64,000 bases of DNA from contig NZ_CP054570.1 in NCBI RefSeq assembly GCF_013343115.1, positions 806,001-870,000 of the forward strand, written 5' to 3'. The notes under the pieces were generated by a model. That model was not told the DNA's origin, made no database searches, and saw only the letters and a program-made list of their open reading frames with translations. This document shows positions 35,120 to 42,593 of this stretch, in pieces. This stretch comes from Streptococcus sanguinis. Its GTDB lineage: Bacteria > Bacillota > Bacilli > Lactobacillales > Streptococcaceae. Every line of letters starts with the position of its first letter. Position 1 is the stretch's first letter. A program made the position numbers and the translations under genes.

Positions 35120-36082
35120 ATGGAAACGATGAAGGCTATAGTCATTTACGAAGCGGGTGGGCCAGAAAAGCTTCTGCTGGAAGAAAGACCGATTCCACAA
35201 CTTCAAGAAGGCTGGACCTTGGTCAAGGTCAGAGGGTTTGGGATTAACCGTTCGGAGATTTTTACTCGTGAGGGTTTATCGCCTAGTGTCGCCTTTCCTC
35301 GGATTTTAGGCATTGAGTGCGTTGGCCAAGTGGCCGAAACGACTCGGTCTGATTTAGAAATTGGTCAGAAAGTGGTTTCCATCATGGGAGAAATGGGGCG
35401 ATCTTTTGATGGTTCTTATGCTGAGTATGTCCTCCTGCCTAACGACCAAATTTATACGGTCGAGACCAACCTGACCTGGACAGAGTTGGCAGCAGTACCA
35501 GAGACCTATTATACTGCTTTAGGCTCTATGAAAAATCTGCGCATTGAGCCTAATGACAAGATTTTGGTTCGGGCTGCCACTAGCGGTGTCGGTTTGGCCT
35601 TTGCTCGTCTGGTCAAGGCACAGTTTCCAGACACACATATCGTTGGTTCGGTCAATAGCGGTTCTAAACAATTTCTGCTCAAACACCAAGCTTACGACGA
35701 TATCATTATAGATCAGGATGGCCGACTGGAAACAGAGGAGAAGTTTGATAAAATCCTTGAGTTGGTCGGTCCAGCAACTGTCAAGGATTCTTTTGACCAT
35801 ATCGCAGAGGGCGGGATTATCTGTGTGACCGGCCTCTTGGGTGGCCAATGGGAGCTGGCAGGTTTCAACCCAATTGAGGAAATTAGAAATAACAGTTTTC
35901 TGACAAGTTTTCACTCTGCTCATGTGAGTCAAGACTTGATGGATGAATTATTTGACTATATTGACCGCTATCAGGTCAATGTTACACCAAGGCGTGTCTT
36001 TTCCCTAGAGCAGGTGCCCAAAGCTCATGCATTTGTCGAGGGGACGGCAGGTTTTGGAAAAATCGTGATTATGAATGAATAG
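35120..36082 (+). CDS. Quinone oxidoreductase-like MDR family protein
   Basis: 320-residue medium-chain dehydrogenase/reductase. The N-terminal GroES-like domain is without the catalytic zinc Cys (GFGINRSEIFTREG). The nucleotide-binding domain has ILVRAATSGVGLAFARLVKAQFP as the Rossmann glycine motif. This is the NADPH:quinone reductase group. RBS GAGGTGATT precedes it; the next gene overlaps only by open frame. Confidence 0.85.
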   Translation: METMKAIVIYEAGGPEKLLLEERPIPQLQEGWTLVKVRGFGINRSEIFTREGLSPSVAFPRILGIECVGQVAETTRSDLEIGQKVVSIMGEMGRSFDGSYAEYVLLPNDQIYTVETNLTWTELAAVPETYYTALGSMKNLRIEPNDKILVRAATSGVGLAFARLVKAQFPDTHIVGSVNSGSKQFLLKHQAYDDIIIDQDGRLETEEKFDKILELVGPATVKDSFDHIAEGGIICVTGLLGGQWELAGFNPIEEIRNNSFLTSFHSAHVSQDLMDELFDYIDRYQVNVTPRRVFSLEQVPKAHAFVEGTAGFGKIVIMNE

Positions 36083-36089
36083 GAGAAAA

Positions 36090-36389
36090 ATGATGCAAAA
36101 AATTAGTGCGAAAAATTTATATGACAAATTACAGGCAGAAGAACTGCGGTTGATTGACGTTCGCGAGGTGGATGAATTTACTGCTGGACATATCTCTGGG
36201 GCTCAGAATCTGCCTCTCAGCACCTTGCCTGAAAATTATGGAAAACTAGATAAACAAATCCCCTACCATATCATCTGTCAAAAAGGCGGACGCTCAGCGC
36301 GTGCCTGCGAATTTTTGGAAGCTAAGGGTTACCAAGTAACCAATGTTGAAGGAGGAGTGGAAGCTTTTCCTGCTAAATTGACGATATGA
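36090..36389 (+). CDS. Rhodanese-like domain protein
   Basis: About 99 residues, a single rhodanese domain. LIDVREVDEFTAGHISGAQNLPLSTL is the CH2A region, and the active-site loop is ICQKGGRSARA with the catalytic Cys. Sulfurtransferase or persulfide carrier. Starts at 36090 or 36093 are both possible; AGGAG (36081-36085) favours the second slightly. Cotranscribed with the MDR gene. Confidence 0.88.
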   Translation: MMQKISAKNLYDKLQAEELRLIDVREVDEFTAGHISGAQNLPLSTLPENYGKLDKQIPYHIICQKGGRSARACEFLEAKGYQVTNVEGGVEAFPAKLTI

Positions 36390-36411
36390 CAAGCGATTAA
36401 GAAGAGCAAAT

Positions 36412-36444
36412 GCCGGAATAGATTGAATTTCCGGCCCTTTTTTT
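36412..36444 (+). terminator. Rho-independent terminator
   Basis: GCCGGAA/TTCCGGC stem, ten-base loop, then a T7 run. Confidence 0.88.
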
Positions 36445-36487
36445 GTATACTATAGTAGTATAATAATTTATAGATAGGAGAATATCT

Positions 36488-36520
36488 ATGTCAAAAGAAG
36501 ATTGGCTTAGATATTTCTAA
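36488..36520 (+). pseudogene. Stub of a broken gene (10 residues)
   Basis: A TATAAT box (36459-36464), an AGGAG site and ATG lead into MSKEDWLRYF and then TAA within an A-rich run. The next 210 bases have no long frame. The well-formed start signals suggest a gene that has been inactivated. Otherwise nothing recognisable lies in 36521-36715. Confidence 0.35.
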
Positions 36521-36733
36521 AAAAAACAAAGTTCTTCCCAACTAAAGCAAGAAGAATTTGTTTAAACGCAGTTGGTTAGAACGATTTGGGATTAAACAAG
36601 CAAACTAGTCTCAAATTTCTGACTTTTCAGGCCAAAACACTTGGTAATTCATGTTGGCTAAAAGTCGTTGAGTGGGTAATGCGAATTCAGATCAGTCTTA
36701 ATTTTTTTCAATTGGAAGGTGATTATAATCATT

Positions 36734-37474
36734 ATGAAATACAAGAAATTATTACTTCTAAGCGTAGCTGTTTTCAGCCTTTCAGCTTGTTCCACGAACA
36801 GCAAGAGTAATAACAGCAGTACTGGCGGCAATCAACCTGATTCTTCTGTGTCTCAGGAAAAATCGTTTTCTAGTCAAGTAGCAGAAAACAAGGCAGGAGA
36901 AGTCAAAAATATTGACGAAAATGTTTCTTATAACGGCAGCTACTACAGTGTCAAAGGGAAATATGATGAGATTCTTCTTGTCAACAAACACTATCCTTTG
37001 TCAGCTTCCTATAACCCAGGTGAGAATGCGACTGCTAAAGCAGAATTGCTCAAACTGATTGCAGACATGCAGGCACAAGGCTATGCCATTAGCGACCAAT
37101 ACAGTGGTTTCCGTAGCTATGATACTCAGACAGAACTCTATCAAAACTATGTCAATCAGGATGGTAAGGCAGCTGCAGACCGCTATTCGGCTCGGCCAGG
37201 CTACAGCGAGCACCAGACTGGTTTGGCATTTGACTTGATTGACAAGAATGGCAACCTCGTACAAGAAGCTGGAGCAAGTCAATGGCTTCTAGATAATGCC
37301 TATAAATACGGTTTTATCGTTCGCTATCTAGAGGGCAAGGAAGGTTCAACTGGCTATATGCCTGAAAGCTGGCATCTGCGCTATATTGGTCAAGAAGCCA
37401 AGGAAATTGCTCAATCAGGCAAATCTTTAGAAGAATATTTCGGCATTACTGGTGGAGGCTATGAAGATCAGTAG
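36734..37474 (+). CDS. L,D-/D,D-carboxypeptidase lipoprotein of the VanY family (LdcB/DacB-like)
   Basis: 246-residue lipoprotein, lipobox LSAC (Cys about 19), then an Asn/Ser linker and a VanY-type carboxypeptidase domain. Zinc and catalytic residues: SEHQTGLAFDL (SxHxxGxAxD) and ESWHLRYIG (ExxWH). Pneumococcal LdcB/DacB trims peptidoglycan tetrapeptides. The ATG at 36734 is chosen over 36719 because the signal peptide MKYKKLLLLSVAVFSLSAC starts there. A GGAAGGTGAT site lies about ten bases upstream. Confidence 0.88.
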   Translation: MKYKKLLLLSVAVFSLSACSTNSKSNNSSTGGNQPDSSVSQEKSFSSQVAENKAGEVKNIDENVSYNGSYYSVKGKYDEILLVNKHYPLSASYNPGENATAKAELLKLIADMQAQGYAISDQYSGFRSYDTQTELYQNYVNQDGKAAADRYSARPGYSEHQTGLAFDLIDKNGNLVQEAGASQWLLDNAYKYGFIVRYLEGKEGSTGYMPESWHLRYIGQEAKEIAQSGKSLEEYFGITGGGYEDQ

Positions 37475-37503
37475 TCACATCATCCATTAGAAGGAGGAAG
37501 AAA

Positions 37504-37794
37504 ATGAAATTTTTTGTTACCAATCCCAATAATGATTTTGCAGAAACACCTGTGCAAGAAGAAGGCAGAATCATCCATCATCTGCATCTTGCCAAAGGAA
37601 AAGAAGTACCAGAGCACAGTGCTGATGCACTAGTAACAGTTGTTTGTTTGTCGGGAGATGTGAGCTTTTCTGCTGGAGAACAAACTGTGCGGCTAGTGGC
37701 AGGCTCCTTTTTGACGATGGAGCCCAATGAGCCACACAGCTTGGTCGGAGAGGAAGATAGCCACCTCTTAGTTATCAAACAACTAAAATATTAA
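37504..37794 (+). CDS. Small cupin-domain protein
   Basis: 96-residue single cupin barrel with GKEVPEHSADALVTVVCLSGDVSF (cupin motif 1) and LTMEPNEPHSLVGEEDSHLLVIK (motif 2). The metal-ligand His residues are present in part. Substrate unknown. RBS GGAGGAAG; a terminator follows. Confidence 0.85.
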   Translation: MKFFVTNPNNDFAETPVQEEGRIIHHLHLAKGKEVPEHSADALVTVVCLSGDVSFSAGEQTVRLVAGSFLTMEPNEPHSLVGEEDSHLLVIKQLKY

Positions 37795-37803
37795 TAAATT
37801 CAA

Positions 37804-37841
37804 AATACTAGAAGCTGGAATAAATGCTTCTAGTATTTTTT
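37804..37841 (+). terminator. Rho-independent terminator after the cupin gene
   Basis: AATACTAGAAGC/GCTTCTAGTATT stem, ten-base loop, T-run. Confidence 0.88.
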
Positions 37842-37916
37842 ACTACTTTTTAACGCTTATTCATTTCTGTAAATAAAAACCCATAAGGAAGGAATTTATA
37901 AACAGATTCTTTGATT

Positions 37917-37976
37917 CTTAAAACAAACTTAAGATAAGCTTAAAAAAGGCTTAATAGAAGCTTAAAATAAACTTAA
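37917..37976. promoter_or_regulatory. Six CTTAA boxes at exact 11-bp spacing
   Basis: CTTAA begins at 37917, 37928, 37939, 37950, 37961 and 37972, each 11 bases apart, that is one DNA turn. Direct repeats with 11-bp period are typical binding arrays of OmpR/PhoB-family response regulators. No such regulator is in the window. The boxes lie about 240 bases before the promoter at 38194-38222. Confidence 0.6.
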
Positions 37977-38022
37977 ATAAAAAATCGAAATGAGAGGGTG
38001 AGAAGTTTTTATAAATAAACAA

Positions 38023-38187
38023 TAAAAATAATTTACACCATGTAAACCAAATTATAAACATTTTTCTATTATTTTGGTTCGTTAAAAAGAACATTTTATA
38101 GATTTTTAAAGCTAAAAAACAGGAAAATAAACAAAAAGACGAACTATAAAAAATTACCCATAAAAATAATTTACACCTTGTTAACTA
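38023..38187 (+). repeat. Direct repeat in the upstream region of the Tyr/Asn-rich protein gene
   Basis: ATAAAAATAATTTACACC occurs at about 38024 and again at about 38160, followed by ATGTAAAC and TTGTTAAC. A related GAGGGTGAG occurs near 37994 and 38230. The region is very AT-rich and holds no gene. Confidence 0.5.
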
Positions 38188-38193
38188 AAATGC

Positions 38194-38222
38194 TTGCATT
38201 CAAAAATTTCTTGTGCTATAAT
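38194..38222 (+). promoter_or_regulatory. Promoter in the long intergenic region
   Basis: TTGCAT (38194-38199), 17-base spacer, TATAAT (38217-38222) with upstream TG (extended -10). Confidence 0.75.
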
Positions 38223-38240
38223 TCGTCTTGAGGGTGAGAT

Positions 38241-38300
38241 ATGCATAAAAAAGTATTTTCAAGCATATTGATTTCTTTATTTCTAAATCAAATGTTATAA
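38241..38300 (+). CDS. Possible 19-residue hydrophobic peptide
   Basis: MHKKVFSSILISLFLNQML: two Lys then a hydrophobic stretch, like a membrane peptide, pheromone precursor or isolated signal peptide. RBS GAGGGTGAG lies right before the ATG, and the promoter at 38194 is only 19 bases upstream. A hairpin terminator follows at 38331. Function unknown; it may also be a leader peptide controlling the gene at 38501. Confidence 0.45.
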   Translation: MHKKVFSSILISLFLNQML

Positions 38301-38330
38301 AAACATTTATGTGCAACCTTTAAATAGGTG

Positions 38331-38358
38331 GATTCACTAACTAGTGATTCGTTTTTTT
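38331..38358 (+). terminator. Terminator or attenuator before the Tyr/Asn-rich protein gene
   Basis: TCACT-aact-AGTGA stem with one flanking pair, followed by T7. It lies between the small peptide and the large gene and could attenuate the latter. Confidence 0.6.
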
Positions 38359-38446
38359 GCGTTTGATAATGATGGAGCAGTCAACTGTCAGCTGGCAGTA
38401 TTTTCGTGAAATTCTTTTTTATGAAGTTGTGCACAAAAAATAAATT

Positions 38447-38455
38447 CCCCCCCCC
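38447..38455 (+). repeat. C9 homopolymer tract
   Basis: Nine consecutive C in an otherwise AT-rich leader, about 45 bases before the start codon of a surface-type protein. Such tracts can vary in length by slippage. Confidence 0.6.
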
Positions 38456-38465
38456 ACAAAAAAAT

Positions 38466-38485
38466 AAAGTGATGTTGATCACTTT
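38466..38485 (+). promoter_or_regulatory. Hairpin directly before the ribosome binding site
   Basis: AAAGTGAT-gttg-ATCACTTT, a perfect eight-base stem ending one base before GGAGG (38486-38490). It could be an operator or an mRNA hairpin that affects initiation. Confidence 0.55.
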
Positions 38486-38500
38486 GGAGGTTTAATTAAT

Positions 38501-40429
38501 ATGAACAATCGTTTCAGACTCTTGTCAAGATCTGTTGTAGCGGCTGCGGCTATTATTCCAGCAATTGCTCTTGCGAATAATGCTCAGGCTCAAGATTATG
38601 GCTATAACTACTATCAACCAGGTTATAATTACTGGAATGGTGGTTACAACAATTATAACTATGGTTATAACAACTATAATTACCGTAACAACCGCAACTA
38701 CCGTTACAACAATTACAACTATGGTTACAATAACTATAATTATGGCTATAACAACTATAACTACGGATATAACTACGGTTACAATGGCTATAATTACGAC
38801 TATGGTTATAATAACTATTATCCAGGCTATAACAACTGGAATTACAACTATAGCAACAACTACGGATATAATGGTTGGAATAACTACAACAATCTGGCAA
38901 ATGATGAGAACTATATTTACTGGAATGGTAACCATTACTACCGTATGACAGATGGTTCTTACCGTATCTATCGTGATGGTGAGTGGAAACCACTGACAAA
39001 TACTAACAATAACAGCACATCCAATAACAACCTGGAAAACGATCCACATTATCGTTATGAAAATGGTTATCATTACTATGTGCTGGATAATGGCGACTAT
39101 TACTACTATCAAAATGGCAAGTGGGTGTTTGTTAAGGATTCTACTGATAACTCTACTAATCCAACAACTCCAAGTCAGCCGGAAGAACCAAAACCAGAAG
39201 TTCCAACTCCGACTCCAGCGGAACCAGAACAACCAACGCCAGCTCCTACTGATAAACCAGATGAGCCTACTACACCAGCAGAACCAAAACCAGAGGTACC
39301 AAGTGTTGATTTGCCAGAAAATCCTCCAATTAACGGTGCAGAAGGCGACCTTAATCCATTTGCTCCGAAACCAGAGCAACCAGCAGAACCAAAACCAGAA
39401 ACTCCGACAAGACCTGCTGTGCCAGAGACTCCTGGTTTGGTAACAACTGATAAACCAAGTGAAGATCAAATTCCGCCGTATGTTGAAAAACCAGCAGAAG
39501 GTCTTGAACATTTGACATGGGCACCGAATGGACGAGCTCCAAAAATCATCTACCCAACTGGAAAACCAGGTGACAAGGCTCTCGAGTCAGATCCTAACTA
39601 TTACTTTGATGGTTCTACACATTATTACCGTATACCATCTGACTCAGAAGCAAATGGATACTCTCCATATTGGAAATGGTTTGGTGACAAATGGAAACTT
39701 CAAGGTATGACTGATCCAAACGATCCAGCTCTTGATCCAAAACTTCACGAAAACACTGCTGATGATGAATACATGTACAGTGATAAAGACTCTAGCGTGA
39801 AATTGTACTCAACTAACCTAGTGACAACTGCTAAAGCTGGTCAGCCGCTTCCATTCAAGAACGTTGAAGAGTTCAAGAACTACGTTATCGAAAAGATGAA
39901 TCCTAAGTTCCTTGATAATGCAGGATGGGATGCCAAAGTTGAATGGGAAATCGAAGATCCAGAAATCTTTGAAAAAACCAAAGAAAACCCATATGCTAAG
40001 GATTATGTCTTGATTGCAAACCTTAAGAGTGGCGTTGAGGACAAGAAATACAGTGATGTAGAATTTGGTTATGTTAAGTTTGTTTACCGTGTTGAAGCAA
40101 CAAACGATACAAACTATGACTATGTTTCAAAAGCTAAAGAAGCTTTCGCTAAAATCAATGAAGAGCGTAAAGCTCAAGGCTTGAAAGAGTTGACATGGTC
40201 AGAAGATATTTATCAAAATCAAGCACTTCCAAAAGTAAATGAAATCTCACGTCAATACGATAGCTCAGGCTTTGTTGGACGTCGCGATGAAGATCCATCT
40301 GTTGTCGTTAAGAAATGGGCTAACAGCGGTCTGAGAGAATTGCTTCTTGATCCTAACGTAACTGAAGGGGCAGTAGCGACAGTTGTAGACGGAAATGGTG
40401 TTTACTACTGGGCCTACAGCTATAAATAA
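38501..40429 (+). CDS. Secreted Tyr/Asn-rich repeat protein with CAP-like C-terminus
   Basis: 642-residue secreted protein. Signal peptide to about ANNAQAQ (residue 31). Residues about 32-130 are almost only Tyr, Asn and Gly in repeats like YNNYNYG, encoded by tandem DNA repeats (38640-38880). A repeated NHYYRM.DGSYRIYRDGEWKPL-type module occurs at about 145, 185 and 370. Between lies a Pro-rich spacer (PEEPKPEVPTPTP). The last 100 residues (AFAKINEERKAQGLKELTWSEDI and a C-terminal GNGVYYWAYSYK) look like a CAP/SCP domain. There is no LPXTG, so it is secreted or wall-associated by the Tyr-rich or modular region. Low-complexity Tyr/Asn repeats suggest self-assembly or an adhesive matrix; this is inference. 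Its upstream region is unusually elaborate. Confidence 0.75.
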   Translation: MNNRFRLLSRSVVAAAAIIPAIALANNAQAQDYGYNYYQPGYNYWNGGYNNYNYGYNNYNYRNNRNYRYNNYNYGYNNYNYGYNNYNYGYNYGYNGYNYDYGYNNYYPGYNNWNYNYSNNYGYNGWNNYNNLANDENYIYWNGNHYYRMTDGSYRIYRDGEWKPLTNTNNNSTSNNNLENDPHYRYENGYHYYVLDNGDYYYYQNGKWVFVKDSTDNSTNPTTPSQPEEPKPEVPTPTPAEPEQPTPAPTDKPDEPTTPAEPKPEVPSVDLPENPPINGAEGDLNPFAPKPEQPAEPKPETPTRPAVPETPGLVTTDKPSEDQIPPYVEKPAEGLEHLTWAPNGRAPKIIYPTGKPGDKALESDPNYYFDGSTHYYRIPSDSEANGYSPYWKWFGDKWKLQGMTDPNDPALDPKLHENTADDEYMYSDKDSSVKLYSTNLVTTAKAGQPLPFKNVEEFKNYVIEKMNPKFLDNAGWDAKVEWEIEDPEIFEKTKENPYAKDYVLIANLKSGVEDKKYSDVEFGYVKFVYRVEATNDTNYDYVSKAKEAFAKINEERKAQGLKELTWSEDIYQNQALPKVNEISRQYDSSGFVGRRDEDPSVVVKKWANSGLRELLLDPNVTEGAVATVVDGNGVYYWAYSYK

Positions 40430-40486
40430 TAAGGAATTGTATTCTTAAATATCTGTGCTCTTAATCTTTGGTTGCATATAAACCAC

Positions 40487-40532
40487 ACTCCAAAAGTTAG
40501 ATTTTAATTGTCTGACTTTTGGAGTTTTTTTG
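40487..40532 (+). terminator. Strong terminator of the Tyr/Asn-rich protein gene
   Basis: ACTCCAAAAGTTAGA/TCTGACTTTTGGAGT, 15-base stem with one G-U pair, followed by T7. Confidence 0.9.
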
Positions 40533-40609
40533 TTGAATTAAGTCGGAAGCAAAAGTGGCGGTTGTGAACAGATTTTAAAGTTTAAAAAGGCGAAAAGAAA
40601 TTTTTGAGT

Positions 40610-40636
40610 ACAAAAAAAGCACCGATTGGTGCTTAT
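40610..40636 (-). terminator. Terminator of rpmE2
   Basis: AAGCACCAATCGGTGCTT stem then T-run on the minus strand. Confidence 0.8.
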
Positions 40637-40638
40637 GA

Positions 40639-40881
40639 TTATTTGAGACCGTATTTTTTGTTGAAACGATCCACACGTCCATCTGCTTGAGTGAACTTTT
40701 GACGTCCAGTGTAGAATGGGTGTGAGTCTGATGAAATTTCTACACGGATCAATGGGTAAGTTTCCCCTTCGAATTCAACTGTTTCGTTTGAACGCTTAGT
40801 TGAACCACTAAGGAACTGGTAGCCGGTAGAAGTGTCCATGAAAACAACTGGGCGGTATTCTGGATGAATATCTTTTCTCAT
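40639..40881 (-). CDS. rpmE2: 50S ribosomal protein L31 type B
   Basis: 80-residue L31 of the zinc-free (C-) type: [28 protein letters not shown] with no CxxC. Streptococci use this form constitutively. Promoter on the minus strand TTGTCA-17-TAAACT (40970-40942). Ends KYGLK. Confidence 0.95.
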   Translation of the reverse strand: MRKDIHPEYRPVVFMDTSTGYQFLSGSTKRSNETVEFEGETYPLIRVEISSDSHPFYTGRQKFTQADGRVDRFNKKYGLK

Positions 40882-40988
40882 TTTACAAAAATTTCCTTTC
40901 TGCCATGGTCTCTTTGCGAGCCATAGATTAGTTACTTTGATAGTTTATCAAATTCTGATTGATTTGACAAGACTTTTAGACTAATTTC

Positions 40989-41924
40989 TTACTTTTTTGC
41001 CAATTCTTTCATCTCAGTGTAGATTTGCTCTATTTCTTCTTTTGAAAATGCATTGGCTCCGCTGGCTAAGGGGTGTCCACCGCCGTGATGATTTTTAGCA
41101 ATACCGTTGATAGGAATAACCTTGCTGCGCATGCGGACACGATAGTGCCCGTCTGGTTGCTCAACAAAGATAGCCCACAGACCGACTTCTTCGATTCGTC
41201 CAGGTGCCCCGACGATGGCTGCTGTATCAGCATCGGTTAGTTGATAGGCTTGTAAAACTTTCTGAGGCAGAATGACCCGCGCAGCTCCATTTTCATCTAT
41301 TTCCAATTGCTCATATACATAGCCCTGCAGTTTAGCTACTTGGCGGCTGATAGAGTCCATTTTGCGGGACAAGACTGATAAGTCGAAATCGTACTGGCGC
41401 AGCTTGGCAGCTACTTCGAATGTGCGGGCGCTAGTGGAAGGATAAAGGAAGCGGCCAGTGTCGCCGATGATACCAGCATAGAGGAGTTCAGCAGCTTCCT
41501 TGCTCAAGTCTAAGTTATTTTCAAAGGCAAAGAGAGCAATCACCTCACTGGCACTGCTAGAGCTTGTATCTACAAGAGAAATATCTCCGTAAACCTCATC
41601 ATCAGGATGATGATCAATTTTGATGAGGAAATCGCCTGTCGTATAGCGTTGGTCATCAATGCGGGCTGTATTAGCAGTGTCACAGACGATGACTAAGGCC
41701 TCTTGGTATTCTTCATCTGTGACTTGGTCCATTTGTGCCAACCACATGAGATTGGGCTCATCGTAGCCTGTTACTTTTATTGTCTTTTCTGGGAAGTGGT
41801 ACTGAAGCAGCTTTTGCAGTCCGACCTGACTACCAAGAGCATCAGGATCTGGCCGCATATGGCGGTGGATAATAATAGTATCGTATTCTTTGATCTTACT
41901 TAAAATATCATGATAAAGAGTCAT
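40989..41924 (-). CDS. DHH-family phosphoesterase (NrnA-like oligoribonuclease/pAp phosphatase)
   Basis: 311-residue DHH/DHHA1 protein. Motif I is IIIHRHMRPDPDALGS, motif II is VIVCDTANTARID, motif III is LIKIDHHPDDE (DHH), and the DHHA1 substrate-binding motif is GGGHPLASGA. It degrades nano-RNA and pAp, and related proteins degrade cyclic-di-AMP intermediates (pApA). The ATG at 41924 (MTLYHDILSKIKEYD) behind ACGAGG is preferred over 41939. Confidence 0.9.
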   Translation of the reverse strand: MTLYHDILSKIKEYDTIIIHRHMRPDPDALGSQVGLQKLLQYHFPEKTIKVTGYDEPNLMWLAQMDQVTDEEYQEALVIVCDTANTARIDDQRYTTGDFLIKIDHHPDDEVYGDISLVDTSSSSASEVIALFAFENNLDLSKEAAELLYAGIIGDTGRFLYPSTSARTFEVAAKLRQYDFDLSVLSRKMDSISRQVAKLQGYVYEQLEIDENGAARVILPQKVLQAYQLTDADTAAIVGAPGRIEEVGLWAIFVEQPDGHYRVRMRSKVIPINGIAKNHHGGGHPLASGANAFSKEEIEQIYTEMKELAKK

Positions 41925-42029
41925 AAATAACCTCGTCAACTTTCTTTACCCATTGTAGCATAAGAGTTTTTATTTTTAAAATAAAAAAGATATGATATAA
42001 TGAGAGCAGATTAGAATTTGGAGGAAAAT

Positions 42030-42470
42030 ATGACCTTAGCGAAAATTGTATTTGCCAGCATGACTGGAAACACCGAGGAAATTGCTGATATTGTGGCGGA
42101 TAAGCTAAGAGACCTGGATGTAGAAGTTGAAGTGGACGAGTGCACCACTGTCGATGCAGAAGATTTCTTGGAAGCAGATATTGCGATTGTAGCGACCTAT
42201 ACCTATGGTGATGGTGAGCTGCCGGATGAAATGATGGACTTCTACGAAGACTTGTCTAGTTTGGATTTGTCTGGCAAGGTCTATGGGGTGGTCGGTTCAG
42301 GCGATACTTTCTATGACGAATTCTGCAAGGCTGTCGATGACTTTGATGCTGCCTTTGCTGCTACAGGAGCGACGAAGGGTGCAGAAAGTGTTAAGGTGGA
42401 CCTATCTGCGGAAGATGATGATATTGCACGCTTGGAAGCTTTTGCGGAAGGCTTGGTTAATAAAGTTTAA
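42030..42470 (+). CDS. Flavodoxin
   Basis: 146-residue flavodoxin. The FMN phosphate loop is SMTGNTEEIAD, with TYTYGDGELPDEM and GSGDTFYDEFC as isoalloxazine-contact loops. Acts as a low-potential electron carrier. RBS GGAGG lies five bases before ATG 42030. A terminator follows, and a solitary sufB comes next. Confidence 0.93.
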   Translation: MTLAKIVFASMTGNTEEIADIVADKLRDLDVEVEVDECTTVDAEDFLEADIAIVATYTYGDGELPDEMMDFYEDLSSLDLSGKVYGVVGSGDTFYDEFCKAVDDFDAAFAATGATKGAESVKVDLSAEDDDIARLEAFAEGLVNKV

Positions 42471-42484
42471 AGTGATAAATAGAG

Positions 42485-42508
42485 GAAACGGCTGCGGCCG
42501 TTTTTTTG
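42485..42508 (+). terminator. Terminator of the flavodoxin gene
   Basis: AACGGC-tgcg-GCCGTT then T7. Confidence 0.85.
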
Positions 42509-42593
42509 TGCGAAAGTGTTATTTTCTGACAATTCTCATGATTAGGAGTATAATATAGGTAAGCGCTATCCATCAGATAAAGGAGGAGTTCCT

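Noticed and set aside
38525-39511. A 328-residue minus-strand frame opposite the Tyr/Asn-rich gene
   Set aside because: It is the complement of the YNNYNYG repeats (Val/Ile-rich low complexity) with no ribosome binding site or family likeness.
40610-40636. Second tracrRNA-like terminator (GCACCGATTGGTGC)
   Set aside because: It resembles the tracrRNA 3' hairpin, but it is the terminator of rpmE2 and no anti-repeat is nearby.
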